Shown here: positions 12,266 through 24,200 of the stretch, piece by piece | Layout: the number at the start of each line of letters is the position of its first letter | How positions within the stretch are numbered: the stretch's first letter is position 1 | NCBI GenBank assembly: GCA_907165065.1 | Contig: OU015528.1 | Span: 73,823,474 to 73,887,473 of the forward strand | From: Caprimulgus europaeus | Taxonomy: Eukaryota > Chordata > Aves > Caprimulgiformes > Caprimulgidae | Length of the DNA: 64,000 nucleotides | Reading direction: 5' to 3' | Made by a program: the position numbers and the translations under genes | The notes under the pieces: generated by a model | Told to the model about the DNA's origin: nothing | The model's database searches: none | What the model saw: only the letters and a program-made list of their open reading frames with translations

Positions 12266-12878
12266 CTGATGAACATAAACAAAATAAGCCTTAGCTGAGA
12301 TTGCAGATGCTGAGGAGACTTTTCTTACACTACTATACAAAACCACACTACTTAATAAAGAAGGCAGAATCCCACAATAGCTAACAGCAGTGGATTTACA
12401 ACTTTATTACAAGATTCCCATTTGTTTTTCATGTAAATATAATATTTTTCATTAAAACCATGCATGGGAAAAGACATAGTACTAGAGATTTAGGACCCAG
12501 ACTGCATAGGAAATGTTTTTTATCTATAGGTTGAACATACTTTCAATTATACTCAGAAACAGCCTTCTGCAACAACCATAGGTCTCTAAATAGGCCGTAG
12601 AAGTACCTTTTAGACACATTTACTATACCATGACCAGCTACAAGTAAGAGAAGCTCCAAGCTGGTCTTAAGGCTCTCTAGCTGCTGATGAGCCCAAAGAG
12701 ACCATGATAATAACAAAGAGATGGCTACAAATTTCAATTCCCAGCCACTATTGTTCACCATTACTAGGGCTGGTTAACCCTTGGAGCTTAAATAAGTCAT
12801 TAAGCTGGCTTTGTGCTGCTGAGCTTGTCTCAAGTGTACCCATGGCTGTGTAACCCAGGTGCAAACAGAAGTTCTTAC
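12266..12878. other. ELAPOR2: ELAPOR2 intron 3
   Basis: A 613-base intron between exons 3 and 4. No repeat recognised. Confidence 0.85.
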
Positions 12879-13074
12879 TTGTTGCAGCTGTCAGCTTTAT
12901 TCTCAGCTGAGCCAACTGCCGTGTCCATGAAAGTTGCCACGTTGGAGAATCCTGCCGGCAGCTCATCCCACTCATCAAACTTGATCCCACTGCCCAGCGA
13001 GTAGGTCCCTTCAGCACATTTACTGCACATCTGGTTCTTCATCTCCAGGTACTCACCAGAGGCACAGGAGAAAG
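12879..13074 (-). CDS. ELAPOR2: ELAPOR2 coding exon 3 (first Cys-rich module)
   Basis: A 196-base exon; two bases complete a Thr codon begun in exon 2, then 64 codons, then two bases over. It encodes FSCASGEYLEMKNQMCSKC followed by EGTYSLGSGIKFDEWDELP and GFSNVATFMD. The CxxC spacing and the C..GTYSLGxG pattern are those of the growth-factor-receptor/ephrin-receptor-like Cys-rich repeats of this family, and the FDEWDELP block is strongly conserved in ELAPOR proteins. The acceptor is CCCCAG and the donor AA|GTAAGAAC. The junction with exon 4 recreates CNNSSW, which holds N-glycosylation sequons. It is separated from exon 4 by only 613 bases. Confidence 0.96.
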
Positions 13075-16000
13075 CTGGGGAGACAATCATTTCCAACATA
13101 TAAATAGAGAAAATAATCCAAATTAGTTTCCATTATTTTTTGATGCTTAATTAATGAAGAGTGAACTATCACTAAAGGGAACCAAATGGGAATGCCTCAG
13201 CCCCAGGAACACTCTAATATTGGCTACAAAATTGAGATGTTCACCAATGCCTGGTTCTTTACTGACATGGCAGCTCTGAAACCAGATCTCAGATGACACC
13301 TCCTGATTTGCAGCTTGTCTCCATTTGCAAAACAAGATTTTAGAAACTAAATGACTGTGTCCAAAAGCAATTTATGAAAATGAGGGCTTTTTAGTACAGT
13401 TCTCTTCACCTTTGCTCACCTACCTGTTACACCTTGAACTCAATTAAAATCACCAGCACGTGAGAGCCAGAGCAGACTCGTCTCACCCACCTGTATGGTA
13501 GCTAAGAAGAGTGCATAGCAGCGCACCGACTATAACATAACACTGCAAACCTCAGCTGAGAGTTGCTGACTTAATCAAAGGGTCCCTCCACATTTCTCCT
13601 CATATGGGCTGCCTACAAAGCCTTGAACATCTTGCCTGATAGACTAGGTGGTCTTGGAAAAGATCCCAAATGGGCCTGTGTCTTGCAAATGGGGAACTTT
13701 GGGGTGATATAAGCATGCTGAGAAAATAAACACTGATTGCCAGCACAGCAAAGGCAGCACTCAAACATATGTAACTAGGGGGAGTGTAATTTAGAAGGAA
13801 CATTCACAAAGTGCTTGTTTTACTGATGTCTTTAAAATGACTTATGCCAAGTAACTATACATCCCTTGTTCCAGTCTGATCATATCCCAGCTGCTACGGG
13901 GAGAAAATACCCATTATATAGAGGAAACCTGGACAGAAGCTGAAGTCCTGTTTGCCCACAGAGCCCCGTGTCTGTGCCAGGAATTGTAACTCCTGCCTGG
14001 ACATTCATTGCAATGGTAGACAATCTCACTTTCCCCCAGCCTCAACCTGCACCATGTCCTCTCTGAGACTGAACATCCTGGATGGAAAACAAACATCCAC
14101 TTCCTGCAGAACATAGTATTTCCTATGTCACTTGCAGCTTTTTAAACTGTGCCAGTTTAGCCAAAGCAGGATTCAGAGCAATGCACACAACTTCCAATCC
14201 AAGAAATGATGGGATTTTTTATTGTTTCACACATGCCACGTTGTGTAGTAACAGATATTTCATAAATTCACTTTAAGAGACATAAATTCACGTTCTGAGA
14301 AACTGTAGGACAAGACCAGACTGCTAGACAAAATGGTGAAACTGGCCCAAAACAACTGACACCAGCTGAAGTCCCAACATATGCAGTTTCATAGATGCGC
14401 TGATGTTTATTTAACTGCAGAAAAACTTGTTTGATTGTAAGTAGTTTGATAAATTCATGGCTGCATAACACCAATTTCCATCTGAAACCAACTGCAGTTC
14501 AGGCTCCTATTTTCTGTGCTGTCTCTCAAAGCATTTATTTGTGTAATTGTCCTTGACAGGCAGCACTGGAATGCAGATAAAAGGTCCATTTTGATAGAAA
14601 GATCTGCCAAAGGGTCATATTTCCCTCTTGGTCATATCAACATACTCTGAATTTGAACCAGTGGACTTCAAGCCAACAAATCTGTTTTACTAACCCCATT
14701 GCTCACTGGTGACAGATCAAGAAAGAAAGTGGGCAGGAGCCTAGCAGGGATGGGTGTTAGGGTGGGTATATGCCAGTAAATCCTGCCACAGTAGTTTTCT
14801 TTGAAAGACTGACAGGAAAAAAATCCATGCTCAGTGGGGACAAGTGATTTTCTGTAGGCAGTGCTACATGATGGAGTGGTATGGCCAAAATCCCATTTGG
14901 CTACATCTGTGACCTCAGCTCAAGCCATAGGATGTACCTGCAGCTGGGGTCAGGAGCACAGCTTTCCTCAGAGACCCCGAGAAAAGCAGCGAGCACTTCC
15001 CCGTGTGTCTGAACTGAGGCCACACCTTGTACAGCTTTTCACCTTCAATGCATAAAGGCATCCTGACTCACTGCTTTAGCACCATTAATTAATCCTGCTT
15101 TATTTTTTTTCTTTTGAAGGGTGCAGAGAGAAGCCATCAGGAAGGGAAGTAAAAAAATCAATCTCTCTCATGACATATTCAAATCTTTTAACAGTTTCAA
15201 CATTTATTTTTTTTTTTTATGAAAGTTAAATAGCAAGAACTGGAGAGCACTGCTTCACTACAGGTTCCAGATTTGTGAATTTCAAATAAGGATTCAGTAA
15301 CTGCGAGCAATTTGCTGCCATAATGAAGACACAGAAGGAAGCAGAGCCTCCTCCTCCACCGCAGTGAGGTTGAGCGGAGATTATTGCTTTAACCAAACTA
15401 ATATATTTTACCTCCTTGTCACCTGACCAGGCAGGCTGCATGCAGGGCACTGCCATCCATCGCTCACCTTTCAGGACAGAGATGAGCTTTTTTCTTATTT
15501 AGGTCAGGAATTACCTTCTTTCCCTTTTCTAAGAATCATATTTCAAAGGCAGCAGCATTTCCTGTCAAAACACATACGTCTGCAAGCAAACTAGCTCTGA
15601 GCGTGCCAGCTGCTTGCCAGGTTCAATTTGGGGCTGAATGTGGCTAATGGCAACATGAACCACTTTTGACGTTGGAACAGATGCATCATTTGGTCTCGTT
15701 CCAGGTGGTCGGAAGCAGCTGGAGGGGGATGGCGAGGAAACATGGTGTGTGACACACAGGGAGATGGTCTCCTCTCCTAGTGTCGCACAACTTGCTCTTC
15801 CAGCAAGAGGGGAGACCAAAAGCCAAGCTAAACTCTCTTTAATCTAAGCAGGAGACCATCCCAGCTGGAAGCGGGCAGGTTGTGGCTGTGCCCTCAGGGA
15901 CCTTGCAGAGTAGATGTCCCCTGCAATGGGTCAGGAGGCACTTGCCCAGTGGTGAACAGGACACAGGCAGATGATACACCCCAGGGCACCGGCACTTCGC

Positions 16001-16987
16001 CTTGCTCATGGCTGCTCCATCTTACCAATACGTAGCTGAGCACGGATCCAGCGCTGACCAGCTCCTGCTTGTCCACAATTATCACAGCACTGCTGTGTCT
16101 GTGGGGGTGACACACGTAAGCTGCTATCAATGGGAAGGACAACATCACCAAGAAGGAGGTTAATGTGCAATGTGAAGCTTCAGGAATCTAAATCATACCT
16201 TTTAAGTGTGTGGTCTGATTTGCCCTTCACTAAGCCGTCCCTCTTGCTTCAGACTCTAGAGAGAAAATTAGTCTCCCTGCTTAGATGTAGCTTTTGTGGA
16301 CATCACCTGTCCCCAACCCCAGAGCCCATACTTAATTTTCAGAGAAAACACCTCTATTGAATAGCTTCTTATGCGTCTACTCTGTTTCAGAAAACAGAAC
16401 TAAGGCTGCTAAATCATGGTGGCAATTCTGAAAATCTTTTCCAGAATCGACACTATTGATCATGTTTGTGTATCACTATTCCCCATCTACTTGCAAACTT
16501 TTCCATTACACCTTTGAAATACCGGTTTGGGTGCTGCACACTAACTTACACAGAGCAATGCACGTTGTGAAAACTGAATTTGTTCTTCTTTCTTTCTGTG
16601 AAAAAACTGTGAAATGCATTAAAAGGTTTCATGACTTGACCTATCATGGGCATTTTTAAAACTAGAAGAACATTTTGAGAAGCAATTAGGAACAGCACAA
16701 CATAGTGTTATGCCAGATACACAGACACCTTCAGTAGCTCCAGTGAAGCCAATGCAATTATTGGTGATTTGCAGTTGTAGCTTTCTTAAAATAAATACAG
16801 AAGAAAAAAAAAATGTTGTGGTTTGTACAGGTGACTGGTCTTGCTCACAAAAGATGCTGTAAAATACCGTTAGATAGACACTGCCACAGGCAGCCACACA
16901 CATTCATACACACATGCAATAAAGCTGACACTGGATTTACTTCATAAAAAATTAAAAAGAGCTACACTACTAATACCCACCAAAACC

Positions 16988-18110
16988 ATTGTATAAGTCT
17001 TGTCAAACAGACCTCATTTCATTCCTTAAAAGGATTACAAATCACTTGATAGAAGATGTGGATGTAATAGACTTGGTGTTTCTAACACAGTTAACTTATT
17101 TTTGTGTGTCATTCTGATGAAGAAGGTAGTATCACACAATAGCAGTAAAGCATATCTTTAATGGATTAAGAACTGCCTGAATGACAGATCTCACACTGGG
17201 CTGTTGGTGGGAAACGATCACTGAGCAGGTAGGGAGGGGGCAGTTCTGCCTGCCCCAGGACTGAGTCTGATGGCTGTCCACATTTTTATCAACAATCTGC
17301 AGGCAAATAGAAAAGGAACAGTTGGCAGGTAAGAGGCTGACAGAGTGATAAACCCTGAAGTAACATGAGTGATTGGATCTGCTGGCAAGCCTGAGCCCAC
17401 TCAAAGTCTGCAGAAGGCAGAAACATGTCCTGGAGAGCAGAAAGCCCAAGGGTCAGAGTGGATCCACCATTCATCAAGAGCTTCCACTGTCAAGACAGGC
17501 AAAAAGGTGCTAATGAGAACTGCGGATATATTTAGAGGTGGAGGTCAAGATGTGTAGGATAAAATGTGTGTATTGTGTGTATTCAGGATTGTTCTAATAC
17601 TGAATATAGTTGTGATTCGGCATTTTTAAGAGGTCAATGAAAAACAAAGTTACTTTAAATGCTTTTAAAATTAGAGGTAATGTCTTGCAGTGAGAGATCT
17701 GAAGTGCTTAGTCTATTTAGTTTATCCAAAGGAGATTGAGAGTCAACTTGATTAATATACAAGCATTCCCAGGGGAAAAAAATACAGGATCCCACTGGAC
17801 TCTCTAATCAAGCAGAGAACTGCAAAAGAAGAACTACCTTCTGGAAATTGAACCCAGACAAATCCAAATTGGAAATAATGTGCACATTTTTAATAGGAAG
17901 AATGACTGATTGCTGGAACAATCTGTCATGGCACGCAATGGACCCTTTGTCTCTCAAGTGCTTCATACCATAACTGGACACCATATGGAAGAAAAGCTCA
18001 AGCCAAATACAAATTATCAGCGTCAGCATCTGCCTCACTGGATGCATTTTAATGGCCTCGGAGGTCAAACTGGTGAATTTAATTAATCCCACTCCTCTTA
18101 AACTCTGTGA
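16988..18110 (+). mobile_element. Old, decayed CR1-like LINE (reverse transcriptase to 3' region)
   Basis: Colinear remnants of an old amniote CR1 in + orientation. Markers in order: GTCAAACAGACCTCATTTCATT, GATGTGGATGTAATAGACTTGG near 17055, AATGGATTAAGAACTGCCTG near 17161, ACATTTTTATCAACAATCTG near 17280 (the 'phe-x-asn-asp-leu' region of the reverse transcriptase) and GGAACAATCTGTCATGG near 17916 in the C-terminal region. The frame is thoroughly broken. The match is from memory of the family and the internal boundaries are approximate; 17560-17660 aligns poorly. Confidence 0.7.
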
Positions 18111-18852
18111 GTGGAGACTGATGGTATCTTACCTCTTTCCTGGGACACAGCACAGATATGGGGCATCCTGAAGCAGGAGCCCTGCCCACTGAGTAACCAC
18201 TTCCAAGGAGCGCTTGCAATACATTACTTTGCGGATCCGACAGCACTTTACAATCACTCTGCAGTCATGGAAACAGTTCCCTAGAGGGTAAAACAGGCTA
18301 TAAACAGGCTTACCTCACTTGCCCTTTGATTGCAAGGCTCCAGGGTCACTTTCTGCCTTTTAGTACAGCAGTGGCCTGAGAGGTGATTTTGGTGGACACA
18401 AGGTTAGTTGGCACATTTCGCTTCTAGTAATTGATCCTCACAATCACAAATTGCTTGACTTTTTGATACTGCAGGTCAGGACACAACGAGACTGACCGAG
18501 TAGATCCTCAGATGTACATTAATACCCAACTACTTCTGAAGTTTCCAACTTGCCTCTAGAGTGTTTTCTCCTGTTGAATATCTCCCAGATACTGCCATGC
18601 TGTGAGAGGGACCAGAATATTTCTCATTTCATCAGAAGATTAATCAAAGCTGCCGCAATGCTCTGCAGCCTCCAGCACCAAACCAATAACATATGCAATT
18701 GCTTCCCTCCTTTATGCAGCCCTGGCCACTCAGTCTTACACCCTCCCTCAGCTAGCTTCCCACTCCACACCACTTGGACCCACTACTTCTACCTCTATTA
18801 TGCTTCTCAGCAGATGTTTTTGTCCAGACGTTTCTCACTTATATACCTTAAA

Positions 18853-20326
18853 ATAGAATTATAGAATCACAGAATGTTGTGAATTGGAAGGGACCCACAA
18901 GGATCATCAAGTCCAACTCTTGCCCTACCATAGGACAATCCCATGATTCAGACCATGTGTCTGAGGGCACATGTTGTCCAAATGCTTCTGGAAGCCTGTT
19001 CCAATGCTCCACCACCCTCTGGGTGAAGAACCTTTTCCTAATTCACACGCCCCTGCCACATCTTCCTGCCATTTCCCCTGGTCCTATCATTGGTCACCAG
19101 AGAGAAGAGATCAGGACTTGCCCCTCCTCTTCCTTTTGTGAGGAAGTTCTAGACTGTGATAAGATCTCCTCTCAGTCTCCCCTTCTCCGGGCTGAACAAA
19201 CCAAGTGACTTCATCCTCTCCTCATATGGCTTCCCCTCTAAACCCGTCACCAATTTTGTGTCCCTCTCTGGACACTCTCCAGTAGCTTTAGATCCTTTTT
19301 ATCCTGTGGTGCCCAAAATTGCACCCAGCACTCGAGGTGAGGCCGCACCAGTGCAGAGTAAAGCAGACAATCACCTCCCTCAACCGGCTCGCAATGCAGT
19401 GCTTGATGCACCCCAGGACATGGTTGTCCCTCTTGGCAGCCAAGACATACTGTTGGCTCATGTTCAACTTGCCATCGACCAGAACCCCCAAGAACCCCCA
19501 GGTCCCTCTCTGCAGGGCTGCTCTACAGTCTCTCATTCCCCAGTATGTGTGTGTGTCCAGGGTGGCCATGTCCCAGGTGCAAAATCCAGCACTTGCCCTG
19601 ATTAAAATTCATACAGTTGGTGATTGCCCAGCTCTCCAGATTATCCAGATCTCTTTGCAGGGCCTCTCAGCCCTCGAGAGTGTCCACAGCTCCCCCCAAT
19701 TTGGTGTCACTGGCAAACTTAGTTAGCAGTCCTTCAAGTCCTGTATCCAAGTCATTGATGAAGACATTAAAGAGCACCAGCCCTGGGATGGATCCCTGCG
19801 GGACTCCACTGGTGACCGGTCACCAGCTCAGTGTCACCCCATTGTCTAGAACCCTTTGAGCCCGACCCATCAGCCAGTTGCTCACCCATAGCAGTGTGTG
19901 TTTATTCAGCTGTATGCTGGACATTTTATCCAGGAGGATACTGTGAGAGATGGTATCAAAGGCTTTACTGAAGTCCAAAAACATTACATCAACTGGCTTC
20001 CCTTGGTCAACTAGATGTGTAACCTTATCATGGAAAGAGATCAGGTTTGTTAAGCAGGACTTTCCTCTCATGAACCCATGATGGCTGGAACCAATGACTG
20101 TGTTGTCTTCCAGGTGTTTTTTGATAACTCCCAGAATAATCTTCTCCATAATTTTGCCAGGCACAGAAGTGAGACTTACAGGCCTGTAGTTATCAGGGTC
20201 TTCTCTGTTGCCCTTCATGAAGACTGGGACATTTGCCAGCTTCCAGTCAACTGGGACCTCTCTAGATTCCCAAGAGCATTGAAAGATCATTGAGAGAGGA
20301 CTCACTATGGCATCTGCCAGCTCTTA
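18853..20326 (-). mobile_element. CR1 LINE, 5'-truncated, with decayed reverse transcriptase frame
   Basis: Minus-strand CR1 of about 1.47 kb, 3' end at 18853 with ATAGAATTATAGAATCACAG. From 20305 down to 19820 it is open for 161 codons with reverse transcriptase landmarks: NYRPVSLTSVPGKIMEKI, SSHHGFMRGKSCLTNLISF and the palm motif DVMFLDFSKAFD. An in-frame TGA at 19820-19822 interrupts before VTSGVPQGS, after which the same frame continues. The catalytic FADD motif reads FASD at about 19706-19717, and another TGA lies at 19667-19669. The 5' part (endonuclease and ORF1) is missing. The element is therefore a dead copy. It is sense with respect to ELAPOR2. Confidence 0.95.
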
Positions 20327-21129
20327 AGAACCTCAGTGTTTCAGTTCTTCTGTTTATTCTGTTGCCACTGAGCATGTGCACGATCATGTGTATCCTTCTG
20401 TGTCCTCCCAGCTCTCAATAAAAAAAGACAGAACTGGATTTTGCGAGACTATAACACAATTAGAAAAGGGTAGCAATGCAGCATTTCTACCTAAATCAGT
20501 GACAACAAACAGGAAAAGTAATCTCAAACATTGGCTTCCCATCTTTCCTTCCTCCATTCCTATGTTGTTCATCCAAAGCCCCACTGCCTGGGATTCAGGT
20601 GACATGCTGCCATGTCCTGTGAGCGGTCTGGTCTGAGCTATCTCTGTTTCCTTTGGACAGAGATGAAAAACTGTAGCTCAGAAAGGAAATATGAGGTTTG
20701 CAGCATCCTGCAGTTGTCCCTCTCAACAGCTGCTGGGTTCAGCAGACACATGCCATAAACCTGGAGGGGAACATGTGGCCAAGGACAAGTACATAGAGGC
20801 ATCTGTTCAGTGATACCCAGGGACACTGGAGTCAATACAACATAGAACCAAGGACCAACCAAAATACAGGATGAGAAGAAAAAAAGAAAGACAAAGGACA
20901 AGAGGAAATAATTGCTTCATTATTAATGTTTCCTATAATCTCAGCCAGCTTCAGAATGTCTTTCGTGAATAATTTATATGAGGCTTCTCCAATAGACTGT
21001 GAATAATTGATGTTCATTTTCTTCAGTCACTATATCCCAATGTATTATCAGGAACCAGACTGAATCTTAATTTAAGAAAAAAGCCCGTCAAGGCTGTTTA
21101 GGCCTGAAATGTGGTCACACTGAAGGCTG

Positions 21130-21253
21130 ATGTAACTTGGGGAGAGTTTTACTTTTTTACCTTGATTCTTTCACCCATCCCACTGGGGTGGGAAGCGGAG
21201 TGAGCAAGTGGCTGTGTGGTGCTTAATTGTCAGCTGGGGTTAAACCATGACAA
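21130..21253 (+). mobile_element. Avian LTR-like repeat fragment (probable)
   Basis: The stretch CATCCCACTGGGGTGGGAAG, then GAGTGAGCAAGTGGCTGTGT, then GGTGCTTAATTGTCAGCTGG and GGTTAAACCATGACA resembles the end of a widely dispersed bird LTR family: 'gagcgagcggctg...tggtgcttagttgctggctggggttaaaccacgaca'. Only a part is present and no target-site duplication or coding sequence is seen. The family name is not certain. Confidence 0.5.
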
Positions 21254-24200
21254 ATGCTCATGCAAAGGAAAATATATGGAAAAAATAACTGTAAAACTGG
21301 GGTATCTCTCAGGGTAACAATACACATTAGGAAAACATCCAGCTGGAAATGCAATGGCAAAATGTAGCCTCGAGTCTCAGTCCAGGTAAGAAACCTAATG
21401 CCATCACATCAATAGCACTCACCTACATGGCTCAAGTTAGGAATGTGCATCAGCAGGGATGCTCTAAGAGGAAAAGGAACAAACATCTCCTTGAGTGCTT
21501 TGCTAAATCACAGCCTTTTAGTAGCAACTCTCAAACTGTGCCATGCACACCACTGCTGGCTAAATATATTTGCTATGTGACAGCCTTGCATTAATTTCTC
21601 AGCTTCACAGTGGTCCTCGGAGCAGCCTTTGCTGCTGTGTGCTTGTTCCCTCCCAGTTTGCTCTAGCAGGAAGACCTTTCCTTTTCCCTTCAGAAAAGAC
21701 ATAATTTTTTTTCCTAGGCATACAAAGGAGACTCGGATAAAACTGAGTTGCCCAGTTCTGCAGGCCATACACACAATTGTGTCCATATACAGATCATGAC
21801 TTTGAAATCTACTTCTGGTACATCTTGCTGTTCATGTCAGAGGTGGCTCAAGAGACAGACATATTCTGTTTTTCTCTCTCAGATATCCTTAATTGCTATG
21901 TAATACACAACAGGCCAAGGGCCAAATCTACAGCATATTGAGAAATGCTCACATTCCCTGGATTTCATGCCCACTAAGAATCCATTTTTTTGGTACTAAG
22001 GTTTGAGAGAGGAACTTGTTGACTTATATATAACTTATATGTGACTATGTTGACAGGCAACTCCATGGGAGCCATACAACTGTACAACAGAGAGGGGAGA
22101 AGGGAAGATGTTAGTCAAAAGGAGGGAGGAGATCAGCATATACCATTCAAGTGAGCAATCTCAAGGACAGAGGAATGAAGGTGGAGACCTTCTGAGTACA
22201 TTTTTTTGAACATTGTCTCAAAATAGTACTTTTCTACAGCGCAGGATACCCAACAGAATCTGTCACCTTATGTTAGTATCTATGTGCATATGTCAGACCT
22301 AAATGACATGCTTAAACACCAGCATCCATCAATAACTCGACCTCATTGCTTCTTCCAAGGTGAGTACTATTGCAAAGAAGCAATGTCTGAATGACATAAA
22401 AAAGGAAAAAAATATATAGTACATCAAGGCTGATAAAGACAAGATCCAGTGCTTTCAAGCCATGAGAAAAAATGAGAATGGATACATGCCTAGTCAGTCC
22501 TCAGAGCTACACTAACGTCACCATACTTGGTCTCTTCAGCTGAAATAAAGAAATCCCAATCATTTCAAAGCCCATTAATGAGACCAGAAAATATCCTCAG
22601 TGAATGCTAAATTAAAAAGGAAAAAAAACCTTCTGATGATTTGTTAGGATTCACATGTTTGCTTCAAGAGGCTGTAACTCCAGACTTATTTAAGCTCTTT
22701 GAAAAGTAGTGCTTATATGCATTCATATATGAAGACAATTACAGTGTGGTGATAATAAATAGCACCATTCTCATGGGAGTATTGGTATGTACACTCACAT
22801 CCACATGTGCAATAATGTAAACATTAAACAAACTACTGAAACATATCATTGCTATTTTCAAGACCTCACCAGCCAAATTCCCAAATTCTAAGTAAAATAC
22901 CAGCTGAACCAACCTTTAGTGCAAGGACTACACAGAATTTGTCTGAACTTAAATCTAGTTGACAATGAACAGATGTAAATTTTACGTCAGAAGGCTGTAA
23001 CACAAGCATACACACGTTTTGCCAGACCTGTAGGATCAATTTTCTATTATCCATCTACACAGATACGTATGTGCATACACCATATGTTACAAAATTTGCA
23101 GATGCCCACTGACTTCAATGGAATTAGGAGCAGACTCACTTCTTACCTGCTCAGGTTACCCAATGTTACCAGAGACCAAGAGAACATCAGACTCAAAACC
23201 TTCTATTGAGTTTTCTGCTTTTCTGTTACAAAAGCAGAATGTTAAAACTCCTGTAGATCACTTAAATTGTCTTAAAGTGTTGTAAAACCTACAAGTCTTA
23301 AAAAGATCATTTGCCCTAATCTTGTCTAAAGTGCACTTCAATTAGCAGGAAGATCCATATCTCCTCCTGTGGTATCCTAGGAGCAGATTACACAAGTTAG
23401 AATAAACTCAACAAACACAGCTCAGTAGCAATAAATCAGGACAAATTTTGCTCTCAGTAAAGTCCATTGCCCCAGTAAAGTCCACTGTAATTAAGGACAG
23501 AGTATTTTCTGAAGCCGGTGGAGCTTGCCGCATGCTGGCACACGCTGACACGCCTCGCCTCAGAACTGAAGCACATTTCGGATTTCAAAGAAGTTGTTTC
23601 CGCCTTAGTGGCACCAGGTAAAGGTGGGGTTTGCTAAGCAGAGCCATTAATAACTCCACAGCAGCATACTTGATCAATTTCTCCCATATTATCAATTTTC
23701 TGTATCTCCTTCCTTAAGAAACCTTGCTGATTATAATTATAACTGGCATTTGGATGCTGACTGTAACAGTGATGCTACCAGCACTTTCTCCCCTTGAACG
23801 TGGAAAATTCAACTCCTTTTGAACTCGATCCATTATTCTCATTATCGTTTCTTTATTATGCACATAGAGCCACTAAAATTAACAGATATTTATGAGATAA
23901 GGTGCAACTTATTCTTGCTTAGGATGGCAAAAAATAACTCATATTCTGTGGAATAAGAGAGTTAATATTGAAAAATAATTTGAGGTCAAAATGTGAATCC
24001 TTTAAGCCCTTTCCAGTCACAAACTCTGCTGAGAGGGGCATATCAGTGCACCCGGGCACAGCAAGAGCACACTCCAAACCAGGTATTTGGGTTGTACTTG
24101 TGTGAAGGGAGATGAAGAAAGAGAGGAAGGAAAGGAGACACAGAAGGAAGGAAGGCTCCAAACTCAGACTTTTAATTTGAGTGTAAAACATGCAGCATAT

